Assembly (NCBI GenBank): GCA_963793675.1
Contig: CAWCBA010000010.1
Coordinates: 310,001 to 374,000, forward strand
Reading direction: 5' to 3'
DNA from: RPQJ01 sp963793675
GTDB lineage: Bacteria; Pseudomonadota; Gammaproteobacteria; Steroidobacterales; Steroidobacteraceae
Length of the DNA stretch: 64,000 bases
Shown: positions 16,598 through 26,308 of the stretch, one piece after another
Layout: every line of letters begins with the position of its first letter
Numbering within the stretch: position 1 is the first letter of the stretch
Program-made: the position numbers and the translations under genes
The notes under the pieces: model-generated
Databases searched by the model: none
Seen by the model: only the letters and a program-made list of their open reading frames with translations
Told to the model about the DNA's origin: nothing

Positions 16598-17926
16598 TCA
16601 GCCAAGCTCCTTGAGCACGCCCCCGAGGATTCCGAACACCTGGTCGATGTGGCTCTGCTCGATGATCAGTGGCGGCGACATCGCGATGATGTCGCCCGTG
16701 ACGCGCAGCAGCAGGCCCTGCTCGAAGGCGCGCACGAACGTGTTGTAGCCGCGCAGGCCGGGCTTGCCCGGGATCGGGTCGAGTTCCACGGCGCCGATCA
16801 GGCCGAGATTGCGCAGGTCGATCACGTGCGGCAGGCCCTTCAGCGAGTGCACGCCGTCGGCCCAGTAAGGCGCCATGTCGCTCGCGCGCGTGAACAGGCC
16901 TTCCTTGCGATAGATTTCCTGCGTTGCGATGCCAGCCGCGCAGGCCACCGGGTGGGCGGAATACGTGTAGCCGTGGAAGAGCTCGATCGCGCCTTCCGGG
17001 CCCTGCATGAAGGCGTTGTAGACCTGGTCGCTCGCTGCGACGGCGCCCATCGGCACCGCGCCGTTCGTGAGGCCCTTGGCCATCGTGATCATGTCCGGCT
17101 GCACGCCGAAGAACGAAGTGCCGAACGGCGCGCCGAGCCGGCCGAACCCGGTGATGACCTCGTCGAAGATCAGCAGGATGCCGTGCCTGGTGCAGATGCT
17201 GCGCAGGCGCTCGAGGTAACCCTTCGGCGGGATCAGCACTCCCGTGGAACCCGCGACGGGCTCGACGATCACGGCCGCGATGTTGCTCGCGTCGTGCAGC
17301 GCGACGATGCGCTCGAGTTCATCCGCCAGGTTGGCGCCGTGCTCGGGCACGCCGCGTGTGTAGGCATTCTTCGCCAGATCGTGCGTGTGCGGCAGGTGAT
17401 CGACGCCGGGCAGCATCGCACCGAACCATTTGCGGTTGTTGACCATGCCGCCGACGGAGATGCCGCCGAAACCGACGCCGTGGTAGCCGCGCTCGCGGCC
17501 GATGAAGCGTGTGCGCGAGCCTTCACCCCGTGCGCGGTGATAGGCGAGTGCGATCTTGAGTGCCGTATCGACCGATTCGGAGCCGGAATTCGTGAAGAAC
17601 ACGTGACCCATGTCCCTGGGCAGCCAGCTCGCAACGTCGTTGGCCAGCTGGAATGCCATCGGGTGCCCCATCTGGAACGGCGGCGCGTACTCCATCGTCG
17701 CGATCTGCCTGGTGACCGCTTCGCTGATTTCGCTGCGACCGTGGCCCGCATTGACGCACCAGAGTCCGGCAACCGCATCGAGGATCTGCCTGCCTTCCGG
17801 CGTCCAGTAGTGCATGCCTGCGGCCTTCGCCAGCAGGCGCGGGTTGGCCTTGAACTGGCGGTTTGCCGTGAATGGCATCCAGAAGGCTTCCATCTCGTCG
17901 CGCTGCAGCGCAGTAGTGGCGGTCAT
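16598..17926 (-). CDS. Class III omega-amino acid:pyruvate aminotransferase
   Basis: PLP enzyme that moves the terminal amino group of an omega-amino acid (beta-alanine, GABA or a polyamine derivative) to pyruvate. The 442-aa product opens EMEAFWMPFTANRQFK, as in OapT/beta-alanine:pyruvate transaminases. It has GSESVDTALKIALAYHRA near 115, the PLP-ring Asp in LLIFDEVITGFGRLG near 258, and the Schiff-base Lys in MITMAKGLTNG near 285. It is divergent from the PuuR-type regulator across a 120-bp region holding a concentric dyad, so it is probably regulated by that protein and takes part in polyamine or beta-alanine breakdown. Confidence 0.9.
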   Translation of the reverse strand: MTATTALQRDEMEAFWMPFTANRQFKANPRLLAKAAGMHYWTPEGRQILDAVAGLWCVNAGHGRSEISEAVTRQIATMEYAPPFQMGHPMAFQLANDVASWLPRDMGHVFFTNSGSESVDTALKIALAYHRARGEGSRTRFIGRERGYHGVGFGGISVGGMVNNRKWFGAMLPGVDHLPHTHDLAKNAYTRGVPEHGANLADELERIVALHDASNIAAVIVEPVAGSTGVLIPPKGYLERLRSICTRHGILLIFDEVITGFGRLGAPFGTSFFGVQPDMITMAKGLTNGAVPMGAVAASDQVYNAFMQGPEGAIELFHGYTYSAHPVACAAGIATQEIYRKEGLFTRASDMAPYWADGVHSLKGLPHVIDLRNLGLIGAVELDPIPGKPGLRGYNTFVRAFEQGLLLRVTGDIIAMSPPLIIEQSHIDQVFGILGGVLKELG

Positions 17927-17983
17927 GGCGGGGTTCCCGGATTTGTTGGAATAACCGCCCGATGATAAGAAAAATTGACACTC

Positions 17984-18020
17984 GGCTCAAATCGCCGTGA
18001 AATTCACCCTGTTTTGAGCC
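17984..18020. promoter_or_regulatory. Concentric double dyad, candidate PuuR-type operator
   Basis: Outer arms GGCTCAAA (17984-17991) and TTTGAGCC (18013-18020), and an inner dyad GTGAA-A-TTCAC (17997-18007), share one centre at base 18002. A TTGACA hexamer lies just to the left (17975-17980). The element sits between the divergent aminotransferase and the regulator gene, where an autoregulatory operator is expected. Confidence 0.65.
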
Positions 18021-18046
18021 TATGTGTGCAGGATATTGAACACCCC

Positions 18047-18604
18047 GTGACCGAGCTCAGCATCGACGTCGGTGCCCACCTGCGGGCCGTGCGCACCATG
18101 TACGGTCTCTCGCAACGTGAGCTGGCAAAGCGCGCCGGCGTGACCAACGGGCTCATCTCGCTGATCGAGCAGAACCGTGTCAGCCCGTCCGTCAGCTCGC
18201 TCAAGAAGGTGCTCGACGGCATTCCGATGTCGCTGGCCGAGTTCTTCACCCTCGATTTCTCGGCGAGTCCGCAGGTTTTTTTCCGGGCCGACGAGTTGCC
18301 GGTCCTGGGCGACCGCTCGGTGGTCTTCAAGCTGGTCGCGGCACGCCGGCCCAACCGGGCCATGGCGATGCTGCACGAGCACTACGCACCGGGCGCCGAC
18401 ACCGGCGCCGACATGCTGCGGCACGAAGGCGAAGAAGCCGGCGTGGTCGTCAGCGGCCGCATCGAACTCACCGTTGGCGCTGAAACCCGCCAGCTCGGCC
18501 CCGGTGACGCCTATTACTTCACCAGCGCGATCCCGCACCGCTTCCGCAATACGGGCAGCGAGCCCTGCGAGATCATTTCCGCCAACACGCCACCGACCTT
18601 CTGA
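18047..18604 (+). CDS. puuR: PuuR-type transcriptional regulator (XRE helix-turn-helix plus cupin)
   Basis: Putrescine-responsive repressor. From GTG 18047 it is 185 aa, the same length as E. coli PuuR. The HTH domain covers residues 5-62 (MYGLSQRELAKRAGVTNGLI then SLIEQNRVSPSVSSLKKVL). The cupin sensor domain covers 105-180 (GADMLRHEGEEAGVVVSGRI, GPGDAYYFTSAIPHRFRN). It ends ISANTPPTF, close to the E. coli end. In-frame TTG and GTG codons upstream would extend it into the dyad, so they are less likely. puuC starts 27 bp after its stop, forming an operon. Confidence 0.92.
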   Translation: MTELSIDVGAHLRAVRTMYGLSQRELAKRAGVTNGLISLIEQNRVSPSVSSLKKVLDGIPMSLAEFFTLDFSASPQVFFRADELPVLGDRSVVFKLVAARRPNRAMAMLHEHYAPGADTGADMLRHEGEEAGVVVSGRIELTVGAETRQLGPGDAYYFTSAIPHRFRNTGSEPCEIISANTPPTF

Positions 18605-18631
18605 AACGGCGACAATCAACAGCGAAGAACC

Positions 18632-20140
18632 ATGAACCAGAAAGCCACTCCCACCGTGCAGGACTGGCGCGCCCGCGCCACGGCGCTCGCCATCAACGGC
18701 CAGGCCTTCATCGATGGCCGCTACGTCGACGCCGCGAGCGGCGAGACGTTCGACGATGTCACGCCGATCGACGGTCGCGTGATCGCGCGCGTTGCTGCGA
18801 CCGACCAGGCCGACGTCGAGCGCGCCGTTGCCGCTGCACGCCGGGCATTCGACGGCGGGGTCTGGTCGAGGCAGCCGCCGCGCGAACGCAAACGGGTGCT
18901 GCAGCGCTTTGCCGAGCTGGTCCTCGCGCACCGCGACGAGCTGGCGCTGCTCGAGACGCTGGACATGGGCAAGCCCATCTCGGACAGCCTGGCCGTGGAC
19001 ATTCCGGCCACGGCGCGGTGCATCGCGTGGTATGCGGAGGCCGTCGACAAGGTGTACGACGAAGTCGCGCCGACCGCGCACGACCAGCTTGCGCTCATCA
19101 CGCGCGAGCCGATCGGTGTCGTCGCCGCGATCGTGCCGTGGAATTTCCCGCTGATCATGGCGGCGTGGAAGATCGGCCCGGCGCTGGCCGCCGGCAATTC
19201 GTTCATCCTCAAGCCGTCCGAGAAGTCGCCGCTGTCGGCGATTCGACTTGCGGCGCTGGCCACGGAGGCCGGCATTCCCGACGGCGTGTTCAACGTGCTG
19301 CCGGGTTACGGTCACACGGCCGGCCAGGCACTGGCCTTGCACATGGACGTCGACTGCATCGGCTTCACGGGTTCTACGCGCACCGGCAAGCTCATGCTGC
19401 AGTACTCGGGCCAGTCGAACATGAAACGCGTGTGGCTCGAATGCGGCGGCAAGTCGCCGAACATCATCCTGGCGGACTGTCCGGATCTCGATCGTGCGGC
19501 GGCCACTGCGGCCGGCGCGATCTTCTTCAACCAGGGCGAGATGTGCACGGCGGCGTCGCGCCTCGTGATCGAAGAGAGCGTGCGTGACCGCGTGCTCGAG
19601 AAAGTCGTCGAGGCGAGCCGTGCGATGCAGCCGGGCGATCCGCTCGATCCGGCGACGCGCATGGGTGCGATCGTCGACGAGATCCAGACCAGGACCGTGC
19701 TCGGCTACATCGACTCCGGCAGGTCCGAGGGCGCGGCCGTGCTGGCGGGTGGCCGGCGAGTGCTCGAGCAGACGGGCGGCTGCTACATCGAACCGACGGT
19801 CTTTGCCAACGTCAGCAGCGGCATGCGCATCGCGCGCGAGGAAATCTTCGGTCCGGTGCTGGCCGCCATCACGGTGAAGGATGCCGAAGAGGCCGTGCGC
19901 GTCGGCAATGGCGTCGAATACGGTCTCGCTGCCGCGGTGTGGACCCGTGACATCGGCAAGGCGCACCGGATCGCGAAGTCGCTCCGCGCCGGCATGGTCT
20001 ACGTGAACTGTTACGACGCTGACGACATCACCGTCCCCTTCGGCGGATTCAAGCAATCGGGAACCGGCCGCGACAAGTCGCTGCACGCGTTCGACAAGTA
20101 CACCGAACTCAAGACGACCTGGATCGACCTGTCGCAATGA
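18632..20140 (+). CDS. puuC: Gamma-glutamyl-gamma-aminobutyraldehyde dehydrogenase
   Basis: NAD(P)-dependent aldehyde dehydrogenase of the Puu pathway, oxidising gamma-glutamyl-aminobutyraldehyde (and other aminoaldehydes). The 502-aa product has VPWNFPLIMAAWKIGPALAA near 168, FTGSTRTGK near 245, the general-base Glu in VWLECGGKSPNI near 270, and the catalytic Cys in FNQGEMCTAASRL near 303. The end FGGFKQSGTGRDKSLHAFDK followed by KYTELKTTWI is very close to E. coli PuuC. Upstream is puuR; the next gene overlaps by ATGA, so translation is coupled. Confidence 0.94.
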   Translation: MNQKATPTVQDWRARATALAINGQAFIDGRYVDAASGETFDDVTPIDGRVIARVAATDQADVERAVAAARRAFDGGVWSRQPPRERKRVLQRFAELVLAHRDELALLETLDMGKPISDSLAVDIPATARCIAWYAEAVDKVYDEVAPTAHDQLALITREPIGVVAAIVPWNFPLIMAAWKIGPALAAGNSFILKPSEKSPLSAIRLAALATEAGIPDGVFNVLPGYGHTAGQALALHMDVDCIGFTGSTRTGKLMLQYSGQSNMKRVWLECGGKSPNIILADCPDLDRAAATAAGAIFFNQGEMCTAASRLVIEESVRDRVLEKVVEASRAMQPGDPLDPATRMGAIVDEIQTRTVLGYIDSGRSEGAAVLAGGRRVLEQTGGCYIEPTVFANVSSGMRIAREEIFGPVLAAITVKDAEEAVRVGNGVEYGLAAAVWTRDIGKAHRIAKSLRAGMVYVNCYDADDITVPFGGFKQSGTGRDKSLHAFDKYTELKTTWIDLSQ

Positions 20141-21531
20141 GCGGTTACCACAACGTCACCTTCGACGAGATCGAGATCGGCGCAACCGCGAGTGCCGAGC
20201 GGACGCTCGGCCTGACCGAGATCGAAGCGCTGCTGCTCGTCTCGGGTGACGTCGTGCCTTTTCAGGTCGAACAAGGTTCGACCGCAGTCGAGCCGGGCGG
20301 CCTGTGCGTCGAGGCCGTCGCGGCCGAGGCCATCATCTCGGGGATGCTCGAGCGCCGCCTGCCCGGGCCGGGCACCCGCATCGTTTCGCAACAGCTGGAG
20401 TTCCAGGGCGTCATCCGCGTCGGCGACCTGGTCCGCGCGACGGTGACCGCGCGGCAGAAGACGGCGGAGAACCGCCGCGTGCTGTTCGACTGCACGGTGG
20501 ACGCCGCCGGAGTGACCGTGCTCCGCGGCACGGTGCTCGTCGATGCCCCGATCCGCAAGGCGTCTTTCCCCGAGTTGTCGCGGCCGGAGTTCATGATCCG
20601 GCGCAACGACGTTTTCGTCCGGCTGCTGAAACGCTGCGAACCCCTGGCGCCGGTCACCTGCGCCGTTGCGCATCCCTGTGATCCGGATTCGCTGATGGGC
20701 GCGCTCGAAGCGGCGCGACTGAACCTGATCGTGCCCGTGCTCGTGGGCCCCGCGACCCGCATCCGCGCACTGGCTCGCGGTCTCGGCGAGGACATCTCTA
20801 ACCTCCGCCTGGTGGACACCAGGCACAGTCATGCTTCGGCCGAGACGGCGGTGGCGCTCGCCCGTGACGGTGAAGTCGAGACGCTGATGAAGGGCAGCCT
20901 GCACACGGACGAGATCATGGGGGCGGTGGTCTCGTCGCAGGGCGGATTGCGAACGGAGCGTCGCGTCAGCCACGTCTTCGTCATGGACGTGCCGGCCTAC
21001 GAACGGATCCTGTTCGTCACCGATGCCGCCATCAACATCGAACCCACGCTGCGGGAGAAGGCGGACATCGCGCAGAACGCGATCGACCTCGCGCATGACC
21101 TCGGCATCGACCGGCCGAAGATTGCGATCCTGTCCGCGGTGGAAATGGTGAACCCGGACATCAGGTCGACCATCGACGCGGCCGCGCTCTGCAAGATGGC
21201 GGACCGTGGCCAGATCCACGGCGCGGTCCTCGACGGGCCGCTGGCGTTCGACAACGCGATCAGCATGATCGCGGCACGAACCAAGAGCATCCAGTCGCCC
21301 GTGGCCGGTCGCGCGGACATCCTGCTGGTGCCGAACATCGAGGCGGGCAACATGCTGGCGAAGCAGCTGCAGTACTTCGCCGGTGCCGACAGTGCCGGCA
21401 TCGTGCTCGGTGCCCGCGTGCCGATCATCCTGACGAGCCGTGCCGACAACGTGCGCATGCGCATCGGCTCTGCGGCCGTCGCCAAGCTGGTGGTGCACGC
21501 GCGGCGCGCAGCGGTGCCACCGCTCAAGTAG
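20137..21531 (+). CDS. MaoC-like hydratase / phosphate acetyl(butyryl)transferase fusion
   Basis: A 464-aa two-domain protein. Residues 1-140 are a MaoC-type hot-dog domain (VTFDEIEIGATASAERTL at the start, LVSGDVVPFQVEQ near 35). Residues 160-464 are a phosphotransacetylase domain (LVGPATRIRALARGLGE, MKGSLHTDEIMGAV, ILSAVEMVNPDI, VLGARVPIILTSRAD). This fusion is a known family ('bifunctional enoyl-CoA hydratase/phosphate acetyltransferase'). It overlaps puuC by 4 bp, an unexpected place; it may handle short acyl-CoA or acyl-phosphate products of amino-acid or polyamine breakdown. Confidence 0.88.
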   Translation: MSGYHNVTFDEIEIGATASAERTLGLTEIEALLLVSGDVVPFQVEQGSTAVEPGGLCVEAVAAEAIISGMLERRLPGPGTRIVSQQLEFQGVIRVGDLVRATVTARQKTAENRRVLFDCTVDAAGVTVLRGTVLVDAPIRKASFPELSRPEFMIRRNDVFVRLLKRCEPLAPVTCAVAHPCDPDSLMGALEAARLNLIVPVLVGPATRIRALARGLGEDISNLRLVDTRHSHASAETAVALARDGEVETLMKGSLHTDEIMGAVVSSQGGLRTERRVSHVFVMDVPAYERILFVTDAAINIEPTLREKADIAQNAIDLAHDLGIDRPKIAILSAVEMVNPDIRSTIDAAALCKMADRGQIHGAVLDGPLAFDNAISMIAARTKSIQSPVAGRADILLVPNIEAGNMLAKQLQYFAGADSAGIVLGARVPIILTSRADNVRMRIGSAAVAKLVVHARRAAVPPLK

Positions 21532-21676
21532 AAACAGTGGCAGTGGCCTGTTTCTCTGCCCCCCGCCGTTCCCCGCACGCCTGCTGCCTGCCCCGGGAAC
21601 CTTTCCGCCGCGCGTCGATTGGTCCGCGGGGAGAGGCTTGGTTAGACTTCCCGCCCGTCACGCCCCGGAGCCCGCG

Positions 21677-22549
21677 ATGAAAGTCACCGTTGCCGCGACC
21701 CAGTTCGCCTGCACGCCGATTGCCGCCGAGAACATCGCCAAGGCCGAGTCGATGGTGCGCCAGGCCGCGGCCAGGGGCGCGCAAGTAATTCTTTTGCAAG
21801 AGCTTTTCGAGACCCCGTACTTCTGCAAGGATCACCTTGCGAGTCACTTCGAGCTGGCGCACCCGCTGCCGGACAACCCGGTCGTGCGGCACTTCCAGGC
21901 GTTGGCGCGGGAACTGGGCGTGGTGCTGCCGGTGAGCGTGTTCGAGCGCGCCAACAACGCCTACTACAACTCGCTCGCCATGGTCGACGCCGATGGCGAG
22001 GTGCTCGGGGTCTACCGCAAGTCGCACATCCCGGAGGGGCCGGGCTACCACGAGAAGTTCTATTTCTCGCCGGGCGACACTGGCTTCCGCGTCTGGAATA
22101 CGCGTTTCGGCATGATCGGCGTCGGCATCTGCTGGGACCAGTGGTTCCCCGAAGCGGCGCGCTGCATGGCGCTGATGGGCGCGGACATCCTCATGTACCC
22201 GACGGCGATCGGCTCCGAACCGCAGGATCCGACCATCGATTCGCGCGACCACTGGCAGCGCTGCATGCAGGGCCACGCGGCGGCCAACGTGATGCCGCTG
22301 GTCGCGTCCAACCGTATCGGCCTGGAGAAGGGCCAGAAGTACGAGATGACGTTCTACGGCTCGTCGTTCATCGCCGACGCCACGGGTGGCAAGGTGGCCG
22401 AGGCCGACCGCGAGTCGGAGGCCGTGCTTACCGCCACGTTCGACCTCGACCAGTTGCGCGCGCAGCGTCACGCGTGGGGCGTGTTCCGTGACCGTCGCCC
22501 CGAACTCTACTACCCGATCCTCTCGCTGGATGGCCGTGCCCCGGGCTGA
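21677..22549 (+). CDS. aguB: N-carbamoylputrescine amidase
   Basis: Nitrilase-superfamily enzyme converting N-carbamoylputrescine to putrescine, CO2 and ammonia, the last step of arginine-agmatine polyamine synthesis. The 290-aa product has the Glu-Lys-Cys triad: ILLQELFETPYFCK near 41, YRKSHIPEGPGYHEKFYFSP near 114, and GICWDQWFPEAARC near 147. The segment PTAIGSEPQDPTIDSRDHW is typical of AguB. ATG 21677 has GGAG seven bases upstream. The partner agmatine deiminase (aguA) is not in the window. Confidence 0.94.
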   Translation: MKVTVAATQFACTPIAAENIAKAESMVRQAAARGAQVILLQELFETPYFCKDHLASHFELAHPLPDNPVVRHFQALARELGVVLPVSVFERANNAYYNSLAMVDADGEVLGVYRKSHIPEGPGYHEKFYFSPGDTGFRVWNTRFGMIGVGICWDQWFPEAARCMALMGADILMYPTAIGSEPQDPTIDSRDHWQRCMQGHAAANVMPLVASNRIGLEKGQKYEMTFYGSSFIADATGGKVAEADRESEAVLTATFDLDQLRAQRHAWGVFRDRRPELYYPILSLDGRAPG

Positions 22550-22553
22550 ACGC

Positions 22554-24009
22554 ATGCCGGACACCGCAGTGGCCATTGCGCTGCGGTCGCAATCGTTGCG
22601 CGGTCCCGTCGCCTGCGTCGATCTCGAGACCACGGGCGGGATGGCGGCGCAGCACCGCGTCATCGAAGTCGGCATCGTCCTGCTCGAGCAGGGCGAGATC
22701 GTCGAGGAATGGAGCACGCTGGTGCATCCCGGCATCCGCATTCCATCGTTGATCGCGTCGTTCACCGGCATCGACGATTCGATGGTGGCGGATGCGCCGC
22801 CTTTTGCCGACGTCGCGCAGGAAGTGCGGCGCCGCCTCGAGGGCAGGCTGTTCGTCGCTCACAACGCCCGCTTCGATTACGGCTTCCTGCGCGCAGAGTT
22901 CCGCCGCCTGGGCATCAGGTTCGCCGCGCCGGTGCTGTGCACCGTGAAGCTGTCGCGCGCGCTGTATGCGGAGCACGCGCGCCACAACCTCGACACCCTG
23001 ATGGATCGTTTCGGTCTGTCGTGCATGGCCCGGCATCGCGCACTCGGCGACGCGCAGGTGCTGCCCGCGTTGATTGCGGCGATGGAGAACCGGCGCGGCG
23101 TCGAGGTGATGCACGCCGCGGTGACCGATGCGCTGCGCGAGCCGCGATTGCCGCCACACCTGCCGCCGGAACTCGCCGACGACCTGCCGGAAGGTCCGGG
23201 CGTGTACCTGTTCCGCGGCGAAACCGGGACGCTGCTGTACGTCGGCAAGAGCCGCAACATCCGCAGCCGCGTGTTCGATCATTTCGCCGCCGAGCATCGC
23301 TCGGGCAAGGAATCGAAACTGACGCAGCAGGTTCGCCAGGTGGAGTGGATCGAGACCGGGAGGCGAACTCGGTGCGCTGCTGCTCGAGTCCCGGCTGGTG
23401 AAGGAGCTCGCACCGACGGGGAATCGACGCCTGCGCCGTAACGCCGGCGACTGCGTCGTACGTCCTGCGCAGTGACGGGCAAGGCCTGCGGCCCGCGGTC
23501 GTGCCGATCGAAGACGCGGACCTGAGCCTCGATGCTGATCCCGTCTTCGGACCGTTCCGCGCCGAGAAGGACGCGTGGCGCGCAATCGAAGGCAAGGCGC
23601 GCGAAGCGGGGCTGTGCCTGAAGACGCTCGGCCTGGAAGCGGGCGAGGGCAGCTGCTTCGGCTACCAGGTCAGGAAGTGCCGCGGCGCCTGCATCGGCAG
23701 GGAACCTCGCGCATTGCACGACGCGCGTCTGCAGATGACGCTCGCGCCGCTGAAGTTCAAGCCGTGGCCGTTTGCTGGCGCCATCGGCATCCGCGAGCCC
23801 GCACCCGCCGCGACCGGTGTCCAGATTCACGTGATCGACCGCTGGCGCCACCTCGGCACCGCGCGCGACGAAGACGAAGTGCAGGCCCTGCTGCGCGCGC
23901 CGGCGACGCCGCGTTCGACGCGGACAGCTATCGCATCATCGGGCGCGCGCTGCAGGACGTGCGGCCACGCGACCTGATGCAGTTTCCTGCGCGGCGGGAG
24001 TCCGCTTGA
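22554..24009 (+). CDS. DnaQ-like exonuclease / GIY-YIG nuclease fusion (three frameshifts)
   Basis: The reconstruction gives a 484-aa protein. Residues 1-185 are a DEDDh 3'-5' exonuclease (CVDLETTGGMA; FVAHNARFDYGFL; HRALGDAQ). A UvrC/Cho-like GIY-YIG domain follows (GPGVYLFRGETGTLLYVGKS near 215), then RKCRGACIG near 375. This exonuclease-GIY-YIG architecture is known from DNA polymerase III epsilon-like proteins. The frame breaks near 23357 (extra G), 23434 (extra C) and 23905 (missing C); correcting all three gives a length divisible by three. The start at ATG 22554 follows aguB by 4 bp; an in-frame ATG at 22530 overlaps aguB. The stop overlaps the TTG start of rlmKL. Confidence 0.82.
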
Positions 24010-26226
24010 CCGACACGACCAAACCCGAACAACGCCACCGATTTTTTGCGGCCTGTCCGCTCAACGTCGCGGACATGCTGTCGGCCGAGCTGCGCCAGGT
24101 GGCGTGGACGTCGTGCGCGAACATCCGGCGGGCGTGAGCTTCGACAGGGCCGCTGGCGAGCGCGTACACCGCCTGCCTGCAGTCGCGCACCGCCAGTCGC
24201 GTGCTGCTGACGCTCGCCGATCTCAACGCAGCGATCCCGACGTGATGTACCGCGGACTGCTCGAGTTGCCGTGGGAGAGCCACGTGGGCTCCGACGGCAC
24301 GTTTGCGGTCGACGTCGTCGGCGAATCCCCGAGCTGGCTGCGCCACACGCAGTTCGCGGCACTGCGCGCCAAGGACGCGATCGTGGACCGGATGCGCGAG
24401 CACACGGGCGAGCGGCCCAACGTCGACCGGGCCTCGCCCGATCTGCGCGTCAGCCTGCGATTTCGCCAAGGAGCGCGTGACCGTCGGCATCGACCTGAGT
24501 GGCGAACCGCTGCACCGTCGCGGGTATCGTCAGACCGGTGTCGAAGCACCGCTCAAGGAGAACCTGGCGGCCGCGTTGCTGCTGCGGTCGGGCTGGGCCG
24601 CGATGGCGGCGGAAGGCGCGGCGTTCTACGACCCGATGTGCGGCTCGGGCACGCTCGTGATCGAAGCCGCGATGATCGCCGCGGGGATCGCGCCCGGATT
24701 GCTCCGGCGCCGGTTCGGCTTCGAGCGCTGGCTGCAGCACGATGAGGAGCTGTGGCACGGGCTGCGAACCGCCGCAGAGAACGCGCGCAAGCTCGAGGTG
24801 CTCGAAGGCGGTCGCTGTGCCGGCAGCGATCGCGACCAGACCGCGATCCGCGCCGCGATTGCCAACGCCAACCGGGCCGGGCTCGGCAATCACCTGCTGT
24901 TCGATCGCCGCGATCTCTCGAACCTGCCGGCGACGACTCACCCGACCGGTCTCGTCGTGGTGAATCCGCCGTACGGCGTGCGCATCGGCGATCCGGAAAA
25001 GATCGAGGCGCTCTACGCGAGCCTCGGCGACAAGCTGCTGCGCTGCTTCCCCGGCTGGGAGGCCGGCGTCTTCACCGGTGATCCGCCGCTCGGCCGCGCA
25101 CTGGGCCTGCGGGCGTATCGCACGCATACGTTCTTCAACGGCGCGATCGAATGCCGGCTGCTGCGCTTTCACCTCGACGAGTCGGCGAAAGAACCCGATC
25201 CCGGTGCAGGTGCGCGCGGCGCGGCTCGAAGCCGCACGCGAACGTCCCGGCTCGTCGATGTTCGCGAACCGTCTGCGCAAGAACTACACGAAGCTCGCCG
25301 CGTGGGCACGTCGCAGCGACGTCGCCTGCTTCCGTGTCTACGACGCCGACATGCCTGAGTATGCCTTCGCCATCGACGTCTACGGCAACGACGAGCGCTG
25401 GGCCTGCGTGCAGGAATACGCTGCGCCGTCGAGCATCGCGCAGGAGTCCGTGCGCGCCCGTCGTGACGAGGCGCTCGCTGCCATCCCGTCGGTGCTGGAG
25501 ATTGCGCCGGAGCGCATGTTCCTGCGCGTGCGCAAGCGGCAGAAGGCCGGTGAGCAATATGAAAAGCTGGACGAGGAAGCGCTGTTCCATGTCGTGCGCG
25601 AAGGCCGCTATCGCTTCCTCGTCAACTTCACCGACTACCTCGATACCGGGCTGTTCCTGGATCATCGCATCACGCGCATGCGAATCGGCGAATGGGCTAA
25701 GGGCAAGCGCTTCCTGAACCTGTTTGCGTACACGGGTGCCGCGACGGTCCATGCGGTGGGCGGTGGCGCGACCAGTTCGGTCACCGTGGACATGTCGAAG
25801 ACTTACCTCGACTGGGCATGGCGCAATCTCGATCTCAATGGCCTGCGTGGTCCGTCGCACGAGTTCATCCAGGCCGATTGCCTGGCGTGGCTCGAGGCGC
25901 AGTCGCAGCAGATCCGTCCGCCGGCCTATGACCTGATCTTCATCGACCCGCCGACGCACTCGCGCTCCAAGCGCATGCAGCGCGAGTTCGACGTGCAGAT
26001 GGATCACGGCTGGCTGCTGGCGACGGCGTCCAAGCTGCTGGCGCCGGGCGGCACGATCGTGTTCTCGAACAACTTCCAGAAGTTCAAGCTCGACGGCGCG
26101 ACGCTCGAGCACTTCGCCGTGGAGGACATCACGCGCTCGACGATACCCGAGGATTTCGCGCGCAACCCGAAGATTCACGTGTGCTTCGTGCTGCGTCCGA
26201 AAGTCGCTGCGCTTGCGTCCAGATGA
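24006..26226 (+). CDS. rlmL: 23S rRNA (G2445-N2 / G2069-N7) methyltransferase RlmKL (five frameshifts)
   Basis: SAM-dependent bifunctional rRNA methyltransferase. The reconstructed 739-aa protein has THUMP then the N2-methyltransferase domain with DPMCGSGTLVIEAAMIAAG and the catalytic VVNPPYGVR, then the N7-methyltransferase domain (YTNRLRKN-like FANRLRKNYTKLAAWARR; NFTDYLDTGLFLDHRITRMR; FAYTGAATVHAVGGGA; DLIFIDPPTHS). It follows E. coli RlmKL throughout. Frame breaks near 24090 (missing G), 24147 (extra base), 24237 (missing C), 24465 (extra T) and 25198 (extra C). An intact essential-looking sequence around each break argues for errors. Start TTG 24006 overlaps the previous stop. Confidence 0.9.
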
Positions 26227-26308
26227 GGTGGTGCGATACTTCGCCAGCGCGATCCCGTGCTGCGGCGCACAGCCAATCGCAGAAGTAACCGTCCGCGGAC
26301 GACTGCTC

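Noticed and set aside
18020..20137. 705-codon reverse open frame opposite puuR and puuC
   Set aside because: His/Arg/Asp-rich antisense shadow; the plus-strand genes are strongly conserved.
24006..26226. Programmed frameshifting in rlmKL or the spu genes
   Set aside because: Breaks occur at ordinary sites, in many unrelated genes, without slippery heptamers or stimulatory structures, and mostly in the same +1 direction.
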